In this document: positions 17,718 to 25,735 of the stretch, piece after piece | Layout of the letters: every line of letters starts with the position of its first letter | Position numbering within the stretch: the stretch's first letter is position 1 | Assembly: GCA_026184775.1 (NCBI GenBank) | Contig: JANCYW010000005.1 | Location: 124,001 to 188,000 of the forward strand | Length of the DNA: 64,000 nucleotides | Source: Cyanidium caldarium | Lineage: Eukaryota > Rhodophyta > Bangiophyceae > Cyanidiales > Cyanidiaceae | Reading direction: 5' to 3' | The notes under the pieces: model-generated | What the model saw: only the letters and a program-made list of their open reading frames with translations | The model's database searches: none | Told to the model about the DNA's origin: nothing | Translations under genes and position numbers: made by a program

Positions 17718-18152
17718 CTACCAGATCCATAGCACCGGTTCATCGAGTCGCGCTGCGGCTTGCAGCAGCTCTTGCAGCTCGGCGATATCGTCGTCGTCGA
17801 CAGCCAGATGGCAGTACGGCCAACGGTAGGGATGCGTGGTGGCCGGTTGCTGGGGCGCCGACCGGGCCTGCTTCAGGGCCCGCAAGTACGTCAGCGCCTC
17901 TTCGGCCCAAGTACCTTCCTCGGTCAACGCGGCGTCTCCTACAGTCCCCGGTTCCTCATCTCCTGCATCCCTCCGTTTCATGGTCGGTGCGAGTGCCTCT
18001 TCCCGCCACAGGCGGTTGGAAACATCGGCCAGAGGCGCTCGCGAACGCTGTTCATTCAGCGCTGCCCGCTTCACAGCGTTCTCGTCGACGACATTCTCCA
18101 CGCCCATGCCGCGCTCTCCATGTCCATTCCACACACCCTCCAACCGGTTCAT
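17718..18152 (-). CDS. Small D-box-containing protein, unknown
   Basis: 144 residues from MNRLEGVWNGHGERG (18152). Residues 18-50 look like the N-terminal leader of a mitotic cyclin or securin. VENVVDENAVKRAALNEQR is followed by RAPLADVSN (R38 to N46), a perfect RxxLxxxxN destruction box. The rest is polar and acidic, with an aromatic patch (HPYRWPYCHL), a DDDD run and a C-terminal WIW. There is no cyclin box, and no downstream exon is evident before the next gene. It is divergent from the KEN-box gene at 18607. A role as a cell-cycle regulator degraded by APC/C is inference from the motif alone. Confidence 0.55.
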   Translation of the reverse strand: MNRLEGVWNGHGERGMGVENVVDENAVKRAALNEQRSRAPLADVSNRLWREEALAPTMKRRDAGDEEPGTVGDAALTEEGTWAEEALTYLRALKQARSAPQQPATTHPYRWPYCHLAVDDDDIAELQELLQAAARLDEPVLWIW

Positions 18153-18606
18153 TCTACAGCGGGTCTCTCGAGTTGCCGCGACGTCCGCAGCGACTGGAAC
18201 GAAGACCGACACCCGAGCCGCACCGATCCCCCGCCGCGGGAACGCCCGCTGGCCGTGTCGCGCACTTGAATTCCCCGTCGCGCTCGGTGGATGTCACGTC
18301 ACGCGCAGTGGGGGTCGAAGGCGCGCATCGGCCGAGATAGACGTTGCCGTTGGCGCAGGACGCGAGCGTGCGAAGGAGGCGTCGCGGCTGTGCGGAGCAT
18401 TCATTGCGCGGCAGTCACAGCGGCGTGCAGCGTGCCGCTTGGACGGGTGAGGACTGAACGGACAGGCGTTTGCCGTTTGGGAAGTGTGGTCGCGAGCATC
18501 GGCGGGAAGACTGCACCAGCGAATGCCGGGCGCCTCAGAGGCGGCAACGGCGGCTGCCACCGCACCCCATCAACGAAGCGGCCACCACCAGAGCACTGCG
18601 AGCGCC
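18153..18606. other. Divergent intergenic region
   Basis: 454 bp between the starts of the D-box and KEN-box genes, likely a shared promoter region. In-frame upstream ATGs at 18212 (minus) and 18484 (plus) exist but would add low-complexity sequence. I see no other element. Confidence 0.5.
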
Positions 18607-18969
18607 ATGGATGAGGCGATGCACTGGGCCGAGTACGCGCAGCGTCGGGTGGAGCGCGAGGTGGCCACGGAGGCGCACTTGCTGCGTGGGTCGGAGGCAG
18701 GTGCGTCGTCGCCGACGAGCAGGGCATCGGAGGGCTTGGAGCGCCAGCCGAGCCAGTGCGGCAAGAAGCGCGGACTGGACGCCGACCACGGGATCGCCGC
18801 GTTGCCGGATACCACGTTGAACAAGGAAAACTGCCAGGACGAAGCGACACTGCAGTCGCCGGGCGAGATCGAACGGATGCGTCTTCCTGTGGTGGTCGGT
18901 CGGGAGCGATTCCAACTGTGCTGGTTGCAGCCGCGAAAGATCCTGAAGCGCATCTTGCACAGGACCTAG
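18607..18969 (+). CDS. Small KEN-box-containing protein, unknown
   Basis: 120 residues from MDEAMHWAEYAQRRVE (18607). An N-terminal amphipathic helix with EREVATEAHLL precedes a polar Ser/Gly-rich middle. LNKENCQDEA at residues 71-80 holds a KEN motif, an APC/C-Cdh1 degron, followed by a SP site. The C-terminus is hydrophobic then basic (RERFQLCWLQPRKILKRIL). No family is recognised. The ORF is short and composition alone is only moderately convincing; the divergent pairing with a D-box protein makes it more interesting. Confidence 0.45.
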   Translation: MDEAMHWAEYAQRRVEREVATEAHLLRGSEAGASSPTSRASEGLERQPSQCGKKRGLDADHGIAALPDTTLNKENCQDEATLQSPGEIERMRLPVVVGRERFQLCWLQPRKILKRILHRT

Positions 18970-19040
18970 GACACTCCCATGGCGGATGTTACGGCACGTG
19001 CACCGCCGCCCAACCTCCTTTACACCTCTCGCAAACCGGT

Positions 19041-19937
19041 TCACCGCCAACTGCCCCAGTCGAGCCAGCGCAACACTTTGGGCAAGCGAATACCGCCCCG
19101 CTGAGGAGGCGCCGCCGCCGCCGCCGCTTTCTTCGGCAACGCATCCGCCTCCGTGCCCCAAGCGCCGTAGTAGGTGTAGCATGCGAGCAGCAGCAGCACT
19201 TGGGCCGCCCACAGCCCGGTCGGATCCTTCCACACCGCCGGCAGCAACAGGTTGCACAACGGCGCTATGAGAAAGGCGGCATTCAGAGCGCGCTTCTCAG
19301 CGTTGCGCGGTTTGCGGGCCCGCAACGACGGTATGGTCAATAGCCACACCATCCAGAACCCCAGCGCTCGCAAATACAACGGAAACGTCGCGTTCAGCGC
19401 CAGCCAACCACCCGCCGCCGCTGACGCCACTCCTTGCACCAGGAACACCCGCTTCAGGCCGCGCTGCATGACCAGGCGCTTCTCCCGCTCCAACTCCACG
19501 TCTAATTTGTGCATCTTCTGTTGCAACTTGGCCGCAGCTGCTGATGTCGACGACGACACGTCACCATTCAGTCGTGCCAGCTGCTCGCGGCACTCGTCTC
19601 GCTGGCGCTCCAGCTTCACCACCCGTGCTGGATTCAGCAGCTGATCCAGCTCGATGCCCTCGGCGAGCAGTTCGGCACGCACGCGATCCTCCACCGGGTC
19701 CACTGTGGAAGCGGCTGTGTCAGCGATGTGGGAGGAGGATGTGGCAGGGTTGCGGTCGTCGGTGGCAGAGACGCGCAGCCGCCGTTCACCGGTCGGTCGC
19801 CGGGAGGGGAGGTAAAGAGGGGAGCGACAACGGAAGAGGCGCCTTCGGTGGAGAGAGGTTGCAGCGCGTGTAGGAGAAGACTTGATGACTACCACGTTGA
19901 TCCAACCTATCTGAAAGTGTTTTCGGAGTCGCGGCAT
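19041..19937 (-). CDS. Predicted organellar coiled-coil membrane protein
   Basis: 298 residues from MPRLRKHFQIGWINVVV (19937). Residues 1-60 are strongly basic and acid-free (transit-like). A coiled coil follows at about residues 100-165 (LNPARVVKLERQRDECREQL through KLDVELEREKRLV). Four hydrophobic segments then lie between residues about 170 and 270, including LNATFPLYLRALGFWMVWLL and AAQVLLLLACYTYYGAWG. The protein ends in a Pro/Ala stretch and a Trp-rich tail. The plan suits an inner-envelope or thylakoid/inner-mitochondrial protein with a stromal or matrix coiled coil. No family name can be given. Confidence 0.7.
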   Translation of the reverse strand: MPRLRKHFQIGWINVVVIKSSPTRAATSLHRRRLFRCRSPLYLPSRRPTGERRLRVSATDDRNPATSSSHIADTAASTVDPVEDRVRAELLAEGIELDQLLNPARVVKLERQRDECREQLARLNGDVSSSTSAAAAKLQQKMHKLDVELEREKRLVMQRGLKRVFLVQGVASAAAGGWLALNATFPLYLRALGFWMVWLLTIPSLRARKPRNAEKRALNAAFLIAPLCNLLLPAVWKDPTGLWAAQVLLLLACYTYYGAWGTEADALPKKAAAAAAPPQRGGIRLPKVLRWLDWGSWR

Positions 19938-20083
19938 GGGTGAAAATGAGGTGCGGGACTGCGGTGACGGCCCGTGCCGAACCAACAACACCCAGCGAGC
20001 ACGGCGTACCGGCCGATCTGACGGCGCAGCGACGCGGAGCTCCTCGTCGCACACGGTCGCGACGGTACGAACTGTATCCCCTG

Positions 20084-20815
20084 TCAACGGAGGTTGCGTA
20101 TGGACAAATCGTACTGAATGCCGTCTAGCCGCTGCACCGCGTACTTGAGGCCGTCATAGCTCCTTCTCAAAGCGTCATTCCGAAAGTTCAGCAGCCGAAA
20201 GCCGGCATGCACTTCATTGGCAAACACCGCCATATTCTTCGGAGTGACAAAGTCGCCGAGCACCACCCGGTTGGCTGCCAGACGCGACATCTCCTGGATA
20301 GCGCTGCAGACGCCCAGCAAGTACTCGTCGGTCTCGATACGGACCGCCGGGATCTCCGCGTTGTCGGCGACGTCGGAGCCTCGCAACCGCCGCTGCACGT
20401 CCTGCCGGGCAGCCAGTCGGCCGCACGGCGCAGCGCTGTCGGCGGTATCGATGGACCGATCGGCGTCTGCCAGTGTCTGACACCCGCCCGTCTCCAAGAA
20501 ATGCAACAAGACCGCCTGCTGCACGACACGCACCACACTCTGTCGCCACAGATCGTTGTACTTGTAAAAACAGCCCTCCGGCACGGCTGACTGCAGCGCG
20601 CCCAACCGCTCGCACACTGTCGGCAGCAGCGATTGCGCCTGCTGCAGCAGCGGCGCCACGTCCGCTTTGACGTGCAGCAGCCCGAGCGCGGTGTCCACCG
20701 GCCGCAGCGCCGCCTCCAGCGCGTCCCGCAACTCGCGCAACTTGTCCCGCAGCGCGCCCTCCTCTTCGATCTGTTGCGCCAGCTGCTCGAATTCCGGTAA
20801 GCCGCTCTGGGCCAT
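20084..20815 (-). CDS. Translin
   Basis: 243 residues from MAQSGLPEFEQLAQQ (20815), close to the usual 228. All-helical; it binds single-stranded RNA/DNA and pairs with TRAX as the C3PO endoribonuclease. Family hallmarks are YKYNDLWRQSVVRVV, an ETDEYLLGVCSAIQEMSRLA block, and the C-terminal run GFRLLNFRNDALRRSYDGLK followed by YDLSIRNLR, which matches human translin almost residue for residue. A hydrophilic insert at about residues 118-145 (SIDTADSAAPCGRL) is longer than in animals. Translin itself lacks the catalytic residues, which are in TRAX; no TRAX is present in this window. Confidence 0.94.
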   Translation of the reverse strand: MAQSGLPEFEQLAQQIEEEGALRDKLRELRDALEAALRPVDTALGLLHVKADVAPLLQQAQSLLPTVCERLGALQSAVPEGCFYKYNDLWRQSVVRVVQQAVLLHFLETGGCQTLADADRSIDTADSAAPCGRLAARQDVQRRLRGSDVADNAEIPAVRIETDEYLLGVCSAIQEMSRLAANRVVLGDFVTPKNMAVFANEVHAGFRLLNFRNDALRRSYDGLKYAVQRLDGIQYDLSIRNLR

Positions 20816-21003
20816 GAGGAACGTGAGGAATCTGTGACTCGAGAGGGAAGTGTGGGCGCAACGGACGCGGTGCGTCAAAGCGACCGGAACGGGTTTCGGC
20901 TACGCGCCGTCTTGGCCAGCAGCGATGCGCTTGCTTTACACGGAGGACATGCCGCCTCTATCAAGAGGAAATCGTGAACGCACATACCCACCTCCCTCCT
21001 CTG

Positions 21004-22443
21004 CTATGTTCGCAGGGCGGACCACTGGGAGGTGAGGAGGATCTGCAGGCAGTGCAGGGCACGCTTCTTGACGTCCGCCTCGGGGTGCGCGATCAGCTCC
21101 AGCAGTCGCGGCTTGATGTGCAGCCGCTCCACGATCACCTTGCCGCGCGGGTGCGCTCTCATGAACTGGCTCAGGTCGTGCAGCGCGATGCCCAAAACGG
21201 TGGCGTCGGACGGCTTGCGCACGATGTCGGCGAGACGTCGCAGCACTAGCGCGTCATTCGCCTCCATCTGGGCAGCGTGTTGTTTCCAGAACAGCACGTC
21301 TTGATGCGGCGGCGTCCAGCTCAGCGCGCTGCTCATCACCTCCTCCACGTACACTTCGTAAGTGCTCATGGTGCGCAGCTGCACCGACAGGCGCTCCTGC
21401 AGGCGCTGCAGGTCGTGGCGCAGTTCCTCGTCGGGAAACCGCCGCAAGGTGGACTCGTTGGCCGCCAGCGCCGCCACCAGACCGGCGCCGACCATCTCAC
21501 GGCACAAGGTGACATCGGCGGCCGCCAGGTTGGCCAACGTGGCCACGCTGATGCGCACCAGCTTCTCGGCTTTGACGCCCGACAACGTGCGCACCAACCG
21601 AGCCGGCACTTGCGCCCGCTCGAATGGCGTGGCAGTGAGCGTGCTAACCGAGAACGACAGCATCCACAGACACAGGATAATCTGGTAAGTGATCTGCACC
21701 GAGAGCGTCGGCAGCGCGTCCAAATGCGCGCTCAGCACCGTCAGTCCATCCATTTCGTGCACGTCACGGCGCTTGGAGGCGCGATCGCGTGAGTGCAGGG
21801 GCGCCGCGACGACCGCATCATGCGCATCGCTAAAGCGCTGCGGATTCACATATGCCAACCGCATGTATTCGGCGCGCAACAAACTCGCCACCGACACCAA
21901 GGCGTCGGTGAGCGTGCCCTCGGCGATCTTGCCCGTCTGCAGCACCTCCAGACTCTCCGCCAGGCGATCCTGTAACGCCAGGATGTACTGAACGATAGAG
22001 CCGGCGTACACGTCCGTCGGCACGCGGTCGCCGAGGCGGCCCAACAGCAGGCCGGCCGATCGCGTCATGTTCGCGTACACCCCCAGCAAAATATACGGCC
22101 GCAGATCGCGGGCACTAAACCAGTCCAGACGGTGTCGCGCCAGTTCACCGTGGGGGTCGCGCGACAGCGGCTCCAGCGCTGACTGCAGCATATCGTCCAC
22201 CGCGACGATCGTGGCCGCGGGGACGGTGGATCGCGTCCGCTCCGACACCGCGCCGCGTTGCAGCTGCTCGGCCAGCCCCTCGACCGCCGCCTGCAACGCC
22301 GTCAGTACGTCGTCCCACTCGCGAGCCGACAGCGCCGCTCGCTGTGCACCGCCGAGGGAGAGGAATCGCAGCAGTGTCGACGTCTGCCGCGAGGGCAAGC
22401 GCAGCGCGTCGAGCGGTGAGGCCGCCTCCCCTCCGATATCCAT
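21004..22443 (-). CDS. VMA13: Vacuolar-type ATPase subunit H (Vma13)
   Basis: 479 residues from MDIGGEAASPLDALRL (22443); human subunit H has 483. It is the HEAT-repeat regulatory subunit of the peripheral V1 sector, needed to couple and silence ATP hydrolysis during proton pumping into acidic compartments. The C-terminal third is most diagnostic: VLFWKQHAAQMEANDALVL, then ALHDLSQFMRAHPRGKVIVE and ALHCLQILLTSQW match the family in order. The N-terminal half is more divergent. The upstream 58 in-frame codons are noise. The gene is divergent from the DEAH helicase, with 380 bp between starts. Confidence 0.92.
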   Translation of the reverse strand: MDIGGEAASPLDALRLPSRQTSTLLRFLSLGGAQRAALSAREWDDVLTALQAAVEGLAEQLQRGAVSERTRSTVPAATIVAVDDMLQSALEPLSRDPHGELARHRLDWFSARDLRPYILLGVYANMTRSAGLLLGRLGDRVPTDVYAGSIVQYILALQDRLAESLEVLQTGKIAEGTLTDALVSVASLLRAEYMRLAYVNPQRFSDAHDAVVAAPLHSRDRASKRRDVHEMDGLTVLSAHLDALPTLSVQITYQIILCLWMLSFSVSTLTATPFERAQVPARLVRTLSGVKAEKLVRISVATLANLAAADVTLCREMVGAGLVAALAANESTLRRFPDEELRHDLQRLQERLSVQLRTMSTYEVYVEEVMSSALSWTPPHQDVLFWKQHAAQMEANDALVLRRLADIVRKPSDATVLGIALHDLSQFMRAHPRGKVIVERLHIKPRLLELIAHPEADVKKRALHCLQILLTSQWSALRT

Positions 22444-22823
22444 GGCCGCAGAGACGGAACAAGTGGGGGCGGCAGCTTGGCCGAGGTGATGCAGTGACAG
22501 TGTCCGCGCTAGAGGAGAGCCGGAGCAGCGTGTGTAGAAGGAGCGTTCGGCATCGGATCGTCGAAGCGTGACCTCGCGACGACCGCCGGGTTGCGGAACG
22601 AAAACCCGCGGCCACACCGACCCACCCGATGTTCCGGTGGCGAGTTGCAGGCACCATCCACCGTGGGGTGTAGCACCTGCGTCAACTCGGTGGAAAGCGT
22701 CACTCGGAGACGCGCTATGCGTTTGCAGTCTACGTCACGTCAGTTGGATCCTTTCTGCTCTGGACGAAGTAGGTCGGTGCTGTGTATGGCGTTGGTCACC
22801 TCGACTGCTCAGACGCTACTCCG
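22444..22823. other. Divergent intergenic region
   Basis: 380 bp between the V-ATPase subunit H and DEAH-helicase starts. It contains a TACGTCACGTCA stretch at about 22731 that resembles a bZIP/CRE-type site. Its function is not shown. I see no gene. Confidence 0.5.
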
Positions 22824-24935
22824 ATGAACGACTCGAACGCACCCGTCCACTCGCCTCCATCCTCTCGAGTCGGCACCACCGAATTGGCAGTGGACGCGGT
22901 CAAGCAAGAGCTGCTAGACTGCATCCACCGCCATCCGGTGGTGGTGATGGTGGGCAGCACCGGTTCCGGCAAGACCACCGGGGTGCCGGCGTATTTGCTG
23001 GAGAGCGGCCTGTATGGGCGCATCGCCTGCACGCAGCCGCGTCGAGTGGCCGCGATTTCGGTGGCTTTGCGGGTAGCTGCCCAGCTGGGTGTCACTGTCG
23101 GCGGCGAAGTGGGCTATGCGGTGCGCTTCGAGGAGCGCGCGCACCCGGAGCGCACGCGACTCAAGTACCTGACCGACGGGATGTTGCTGCGGGAGGCGGT
23201 GCGCGACCCGCTGCTCACGGCGTACGGTGTGGTGATGGTGGATGAGGTGCACGAGCGATCGATATCCACCGACGTGTTGATGGGATTGCTGAAGCGGGCC
23301 ATCGACGTGCGATGGAGGGCGCCGCGGCGACCGCTGCGGGTGCTGATATCTTCGGCGACGCTGGATGCGCGGCGCTTGGCGGACTTTTACGGCAATGCGC
23401 CGGTGTTTGAAATACCCGGCCGGCAGTACCCGGTGAGCGTATGGTACACGCGACAGATGCCCACCGATCACGTCAAGGCGGCGGTGGCCATGACGTTGCA
23501 GATTCTGTCGCGAGATACCGATGAGAGGCAGAGCAGAGTAGAGGTTGTGGACGGCCGCCGCAACCGTCCCATTGTGCGTGGGGATATTCTGGTGTTTTTG
23601 ACGGGTGTGGAAGAGATTGAGCGGGCGTCCGAAATGCTGCTGGAGCACCTCCAACGCGGTGCGGTGCTGGGTGCCGTCGGCCAGACAGCGCTACAAGCCG
23701 ACAACCTCCTCACCGTCCCGTTGCATGCGTCGCTGCCGCCCGAGCAGCAGATGCGCGTGTTCCAGCCGACGCCGCCCGGCAAGTGCAAGGTCGTGTTGGC
23801 CACCAACGTCGCCGAGACCTCCATCACCGTGCCCGGTATCGTGTACGTGGTGGACAGCGGGCTGGTCAAACAGCGTTTCGGCGACCGACTGCAAGTGGTG
23901 TGCATCTCGCGCGCGTCGGCCACGCAGCGCAGCGGGCGCGCCGGCCGCACCGGCCCGGGCCACTGCTACCGGTTGTATCCGCGGAAGCATTGGGAGTCGG
24001 AGATGGCGGAAGAGACCGTGCCCGAGATGCTGCGCACCGACTTGGCGCAAGTGGTGCTATTTCTGAAGAGCGTCGGCGTGGACGATCTGGCGTCGTTTCC
24101 ATTTTTGGACGCCCCGGTGCCGTCCGAATGGCAGCGCAGCGTGGCAATGCTGCGGCGTCTGGGCGCCCTGACCGGCGATGCCGACGCCCTGTCGGATCCG
24201 ATCGGTAAGCGCATGGCAGCCATACCGCTGGAACCGCGCATGGCCCGCGCGCTGCTGGCCGCCGACGAGCTCGGCGCCGCCGCAGACCTGTTGAGCGTGT
24301 TTGCGCTGCTGGCCACCGACATGGAGGTGTTCGACCGGCGCGGCCGCCGCGAGGCGATGTCCCACTTTCGGGAACGTTTTGTCTCCGACACTCGCGCATA
24401 CAGCGATCACCACCTGCTGGCCCAGGTGTATGCCGAGTGGACGCGCGCCGACTACGCTCCCTGGTGGTGTCGCGATCACCACCTGCAGTTGCGCACGCTG
24501 CGACGAGCGCGCGACATTCGCGATCAGCTGGAGGCGTACCTGCGCCGACCGCATGCCCATCGCGCCGACGCCATGATGTCGGCACTGCTGGCCGGCTTTG
24601 CAGACCACCGAGCGACCCTGGCGCGCAACGGGCTGTATCGAGTGCAGACGTCAGGAGAGAATGGAGGTGTTGCTGCGGCCCACTGGCACATCCATTCATC
24701 CAGCTGCGTGTATCTACGGGAGCGGGCGCCGTCTTGCCTGCTGTTTCACGAGATGCTCTGCACCCGCAAGCAGTTTCTGCGTTGCGTCAGCGAAGTAGAC
24801 GAGAAGACGGTGTCTCTTCCCCGCCAACTCGAACCAGAGGTGAGCGGAGAGCAACAGGATAGCGTGTCGGGTGATAAGAAGAGGCGCCGACGTCGTCAAC
24901 GCTGGGATGTGGCCTCTTCAAAGGGAGAAGCGTAG
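22824..24935 (+). CDS. DEAH-box RNA helicase, DHX33/DHX35 type
   Basis: 703 residues from MNDSNAPVHSPPSS, the same size as human DHX35/DHX33. Helicase motifs in order are GSTGSGKTT (I), QPRRVAAISVA (Ia), DEVHER (II, a DEVH variant), SAT (III), ILVFLTGVEEIE (IV), TNVAETSITVPGIVYVVDSG (V) and QRSGRAGRTGPG (VI). A winged-helix/ratchet region and an OB-fold with VYLRERAPSCLLFHEML follow. The tail is Lys/Arg-rich (KKRRRRRQRW), probably nuclear or nucleolar. The family remodels RNA-protein complexes in ribosome biogenesis and splicing. Which ortholog group it belongs to needs a tree. Confidence 0.93.
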   Translation: MNDSNAPVHSPPSSRVGTTELAVDAVKQELLDCIHRHPVVVMVGSTGSGKTTGVPAYLLESGLYGRIACTQPRRVAAISVALRVAAQLGVTVGGEVGYAVRFEERAHPERTRLKYLTDGMLLREAVRDPLLTAYGVVMVDEVHERSISTDVLMGLLKRAIDVRWRAPRRPLRVLISSATLDARRLADFYGNAPVFEIPGRQYPVSVWYTRQMPTDHVKAAVAMTLQILSRDTDERQSRVEVVDGRRNRPIVRGDILVFLTGVEEIERASEMLLEHLQRGAVLGAVGQTALQADNLLTVPLHASLPPEQQMRVFQPTPPGKCKVVLATNVAETSITVPGIVYVVDSGLVKQRFGDRLQVVCISRASATQRSGRAGRTGPGHCYRLYPRKHWESEMAEETVPEMLRTDLAQVVLFLKSVGVDDLASFPFLDAPVPSEWQRSVAMLRRLGALTGDADALSDPIGKRMAAIPLEPRMARALLAADELGAAADLLSVFALLATDMEVFDRRGRREAMSHFRERFVSDTRAYSDHHLLAQVYAEWTRADYAPWWCRDHHLQLRTLRRARDIRDQLEAYLRRPHAHRADAMMSALLAGFADHRATLARNGLYRVQTSGENGGVAAAHWHIHSSSCVYLRERAPSCLLFHEMLCTRKQFLRCVSEVDEKTVSLPRQLEPEVSGEQQDSVSGDKKRRRRRQRWDVASSKGEA

Positions 24936-25152
24936 CGTGCTGGAATGGTCCGTCCCAGCGCCTATGAGCAAGAGCATCACCGACCGCAACGGGCATGCCC
25001 GATGCGGTATAGCACGCAGCGCAGCCTGTCGAGCAAGTTCCCGTTCGCCGTTCTCCCGCGCTTTCCGTCGTCGTCCGACGAGCACCCTGTTACGCTTCTG
25101 CGTGTCCAGTTGTTCAGCGAGTGGGTGGACCTCGCACAACCACTCTTAGGTC

Positions 25153-25692
25153 ATGAACTGCTTCACTCCGCGGCCGTTAGGGTTCACCGGCACCGGGCTG
25201 CTGGTGCACTCTCCCGTCGCCAGAAAAGCGGTCTGTCGTCTGGCGGCTGCTCATCGACCACCTCAGCGTTGGCGACTGTGTCAGAGTGCACCGCGGCCTG
25301 CAGCAGTGGCCCTCGATCGAATCCGCTTCGATGCGCAGGGCCTGGTGCCAGTCGTCACGCAGGACGTCGACAGCGACCAGGTGTTGATGTTGGCGTACAT
25401 GTCGCGGGCGTCCTTGGAGGAGACGCTGCGCTCCGGTCGCGCGGTGTACTACTCGCGATCGCGCGGCGAGCTGTGGCGCAAAGGAGACACCTCGGGCCAG
25501 GTGCAGCACGTGCAGGACATTGTGTTGGATTGCGACGGCGACGCGGTGTTGCTGCGCGTGCGACAAGTGGGCGTGGCCTGTCACACTGGTCGCAAGTCGT
25601 GCTTCTATCGACGATTGTCCGCCGACGGGCAGTGGCAGGAGACCGCGCCGGTGTTGATCGATCCGGCGACTCTGTATGGCCGCAGCCGGTAG
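25153..25692 (+). CDS. Phosphoribosyl-AMP cyclohydrolase (HisI), monofunctional, probably organelle-targeted
   Basis: 179 residues. The third step of histidine biosynthesis: it opens the purine ring of phosphoribosyl-AMP. Residues 1-52 form a basic, acid-free leader (MNCFTPRPLGFTG), compatible with plastid import. The core carries the full signature: YYSRSRGELWRKGDTSG, DCDGD with Cys127, and VACHTGRKSCFYR with Cys143 and Cys150, the zinc/metal ligands. There is no HisE pyrophosphohydrolase domain, unlike the fused plant enzyme, so that activity must be elsewhere. The gene ends 43 bp from the convergent UTP15 gene. Confidence 0.95.
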   Translation: MNCFTPRPLGFTGTGLLVHSPVARKAVCRLAAAHRPPQRWRLCQSAPRPAAVALDRIRFDAQGLVPVVTQDVDSDQVLMLAYMSRASLEETLRSGRAVYYSRSRGELWRKGDTSGQVQHVQDIVLDCDGDAVLLRVRQVGVACHTGRKSCFYRRLSADGQWQETAPVLIDPATLYGRSR

Positions 25693-25735
25693 CCAGCGTT
25701 TACTTTGAAGGGCACAACGCCGTACGGTTGGTGGG

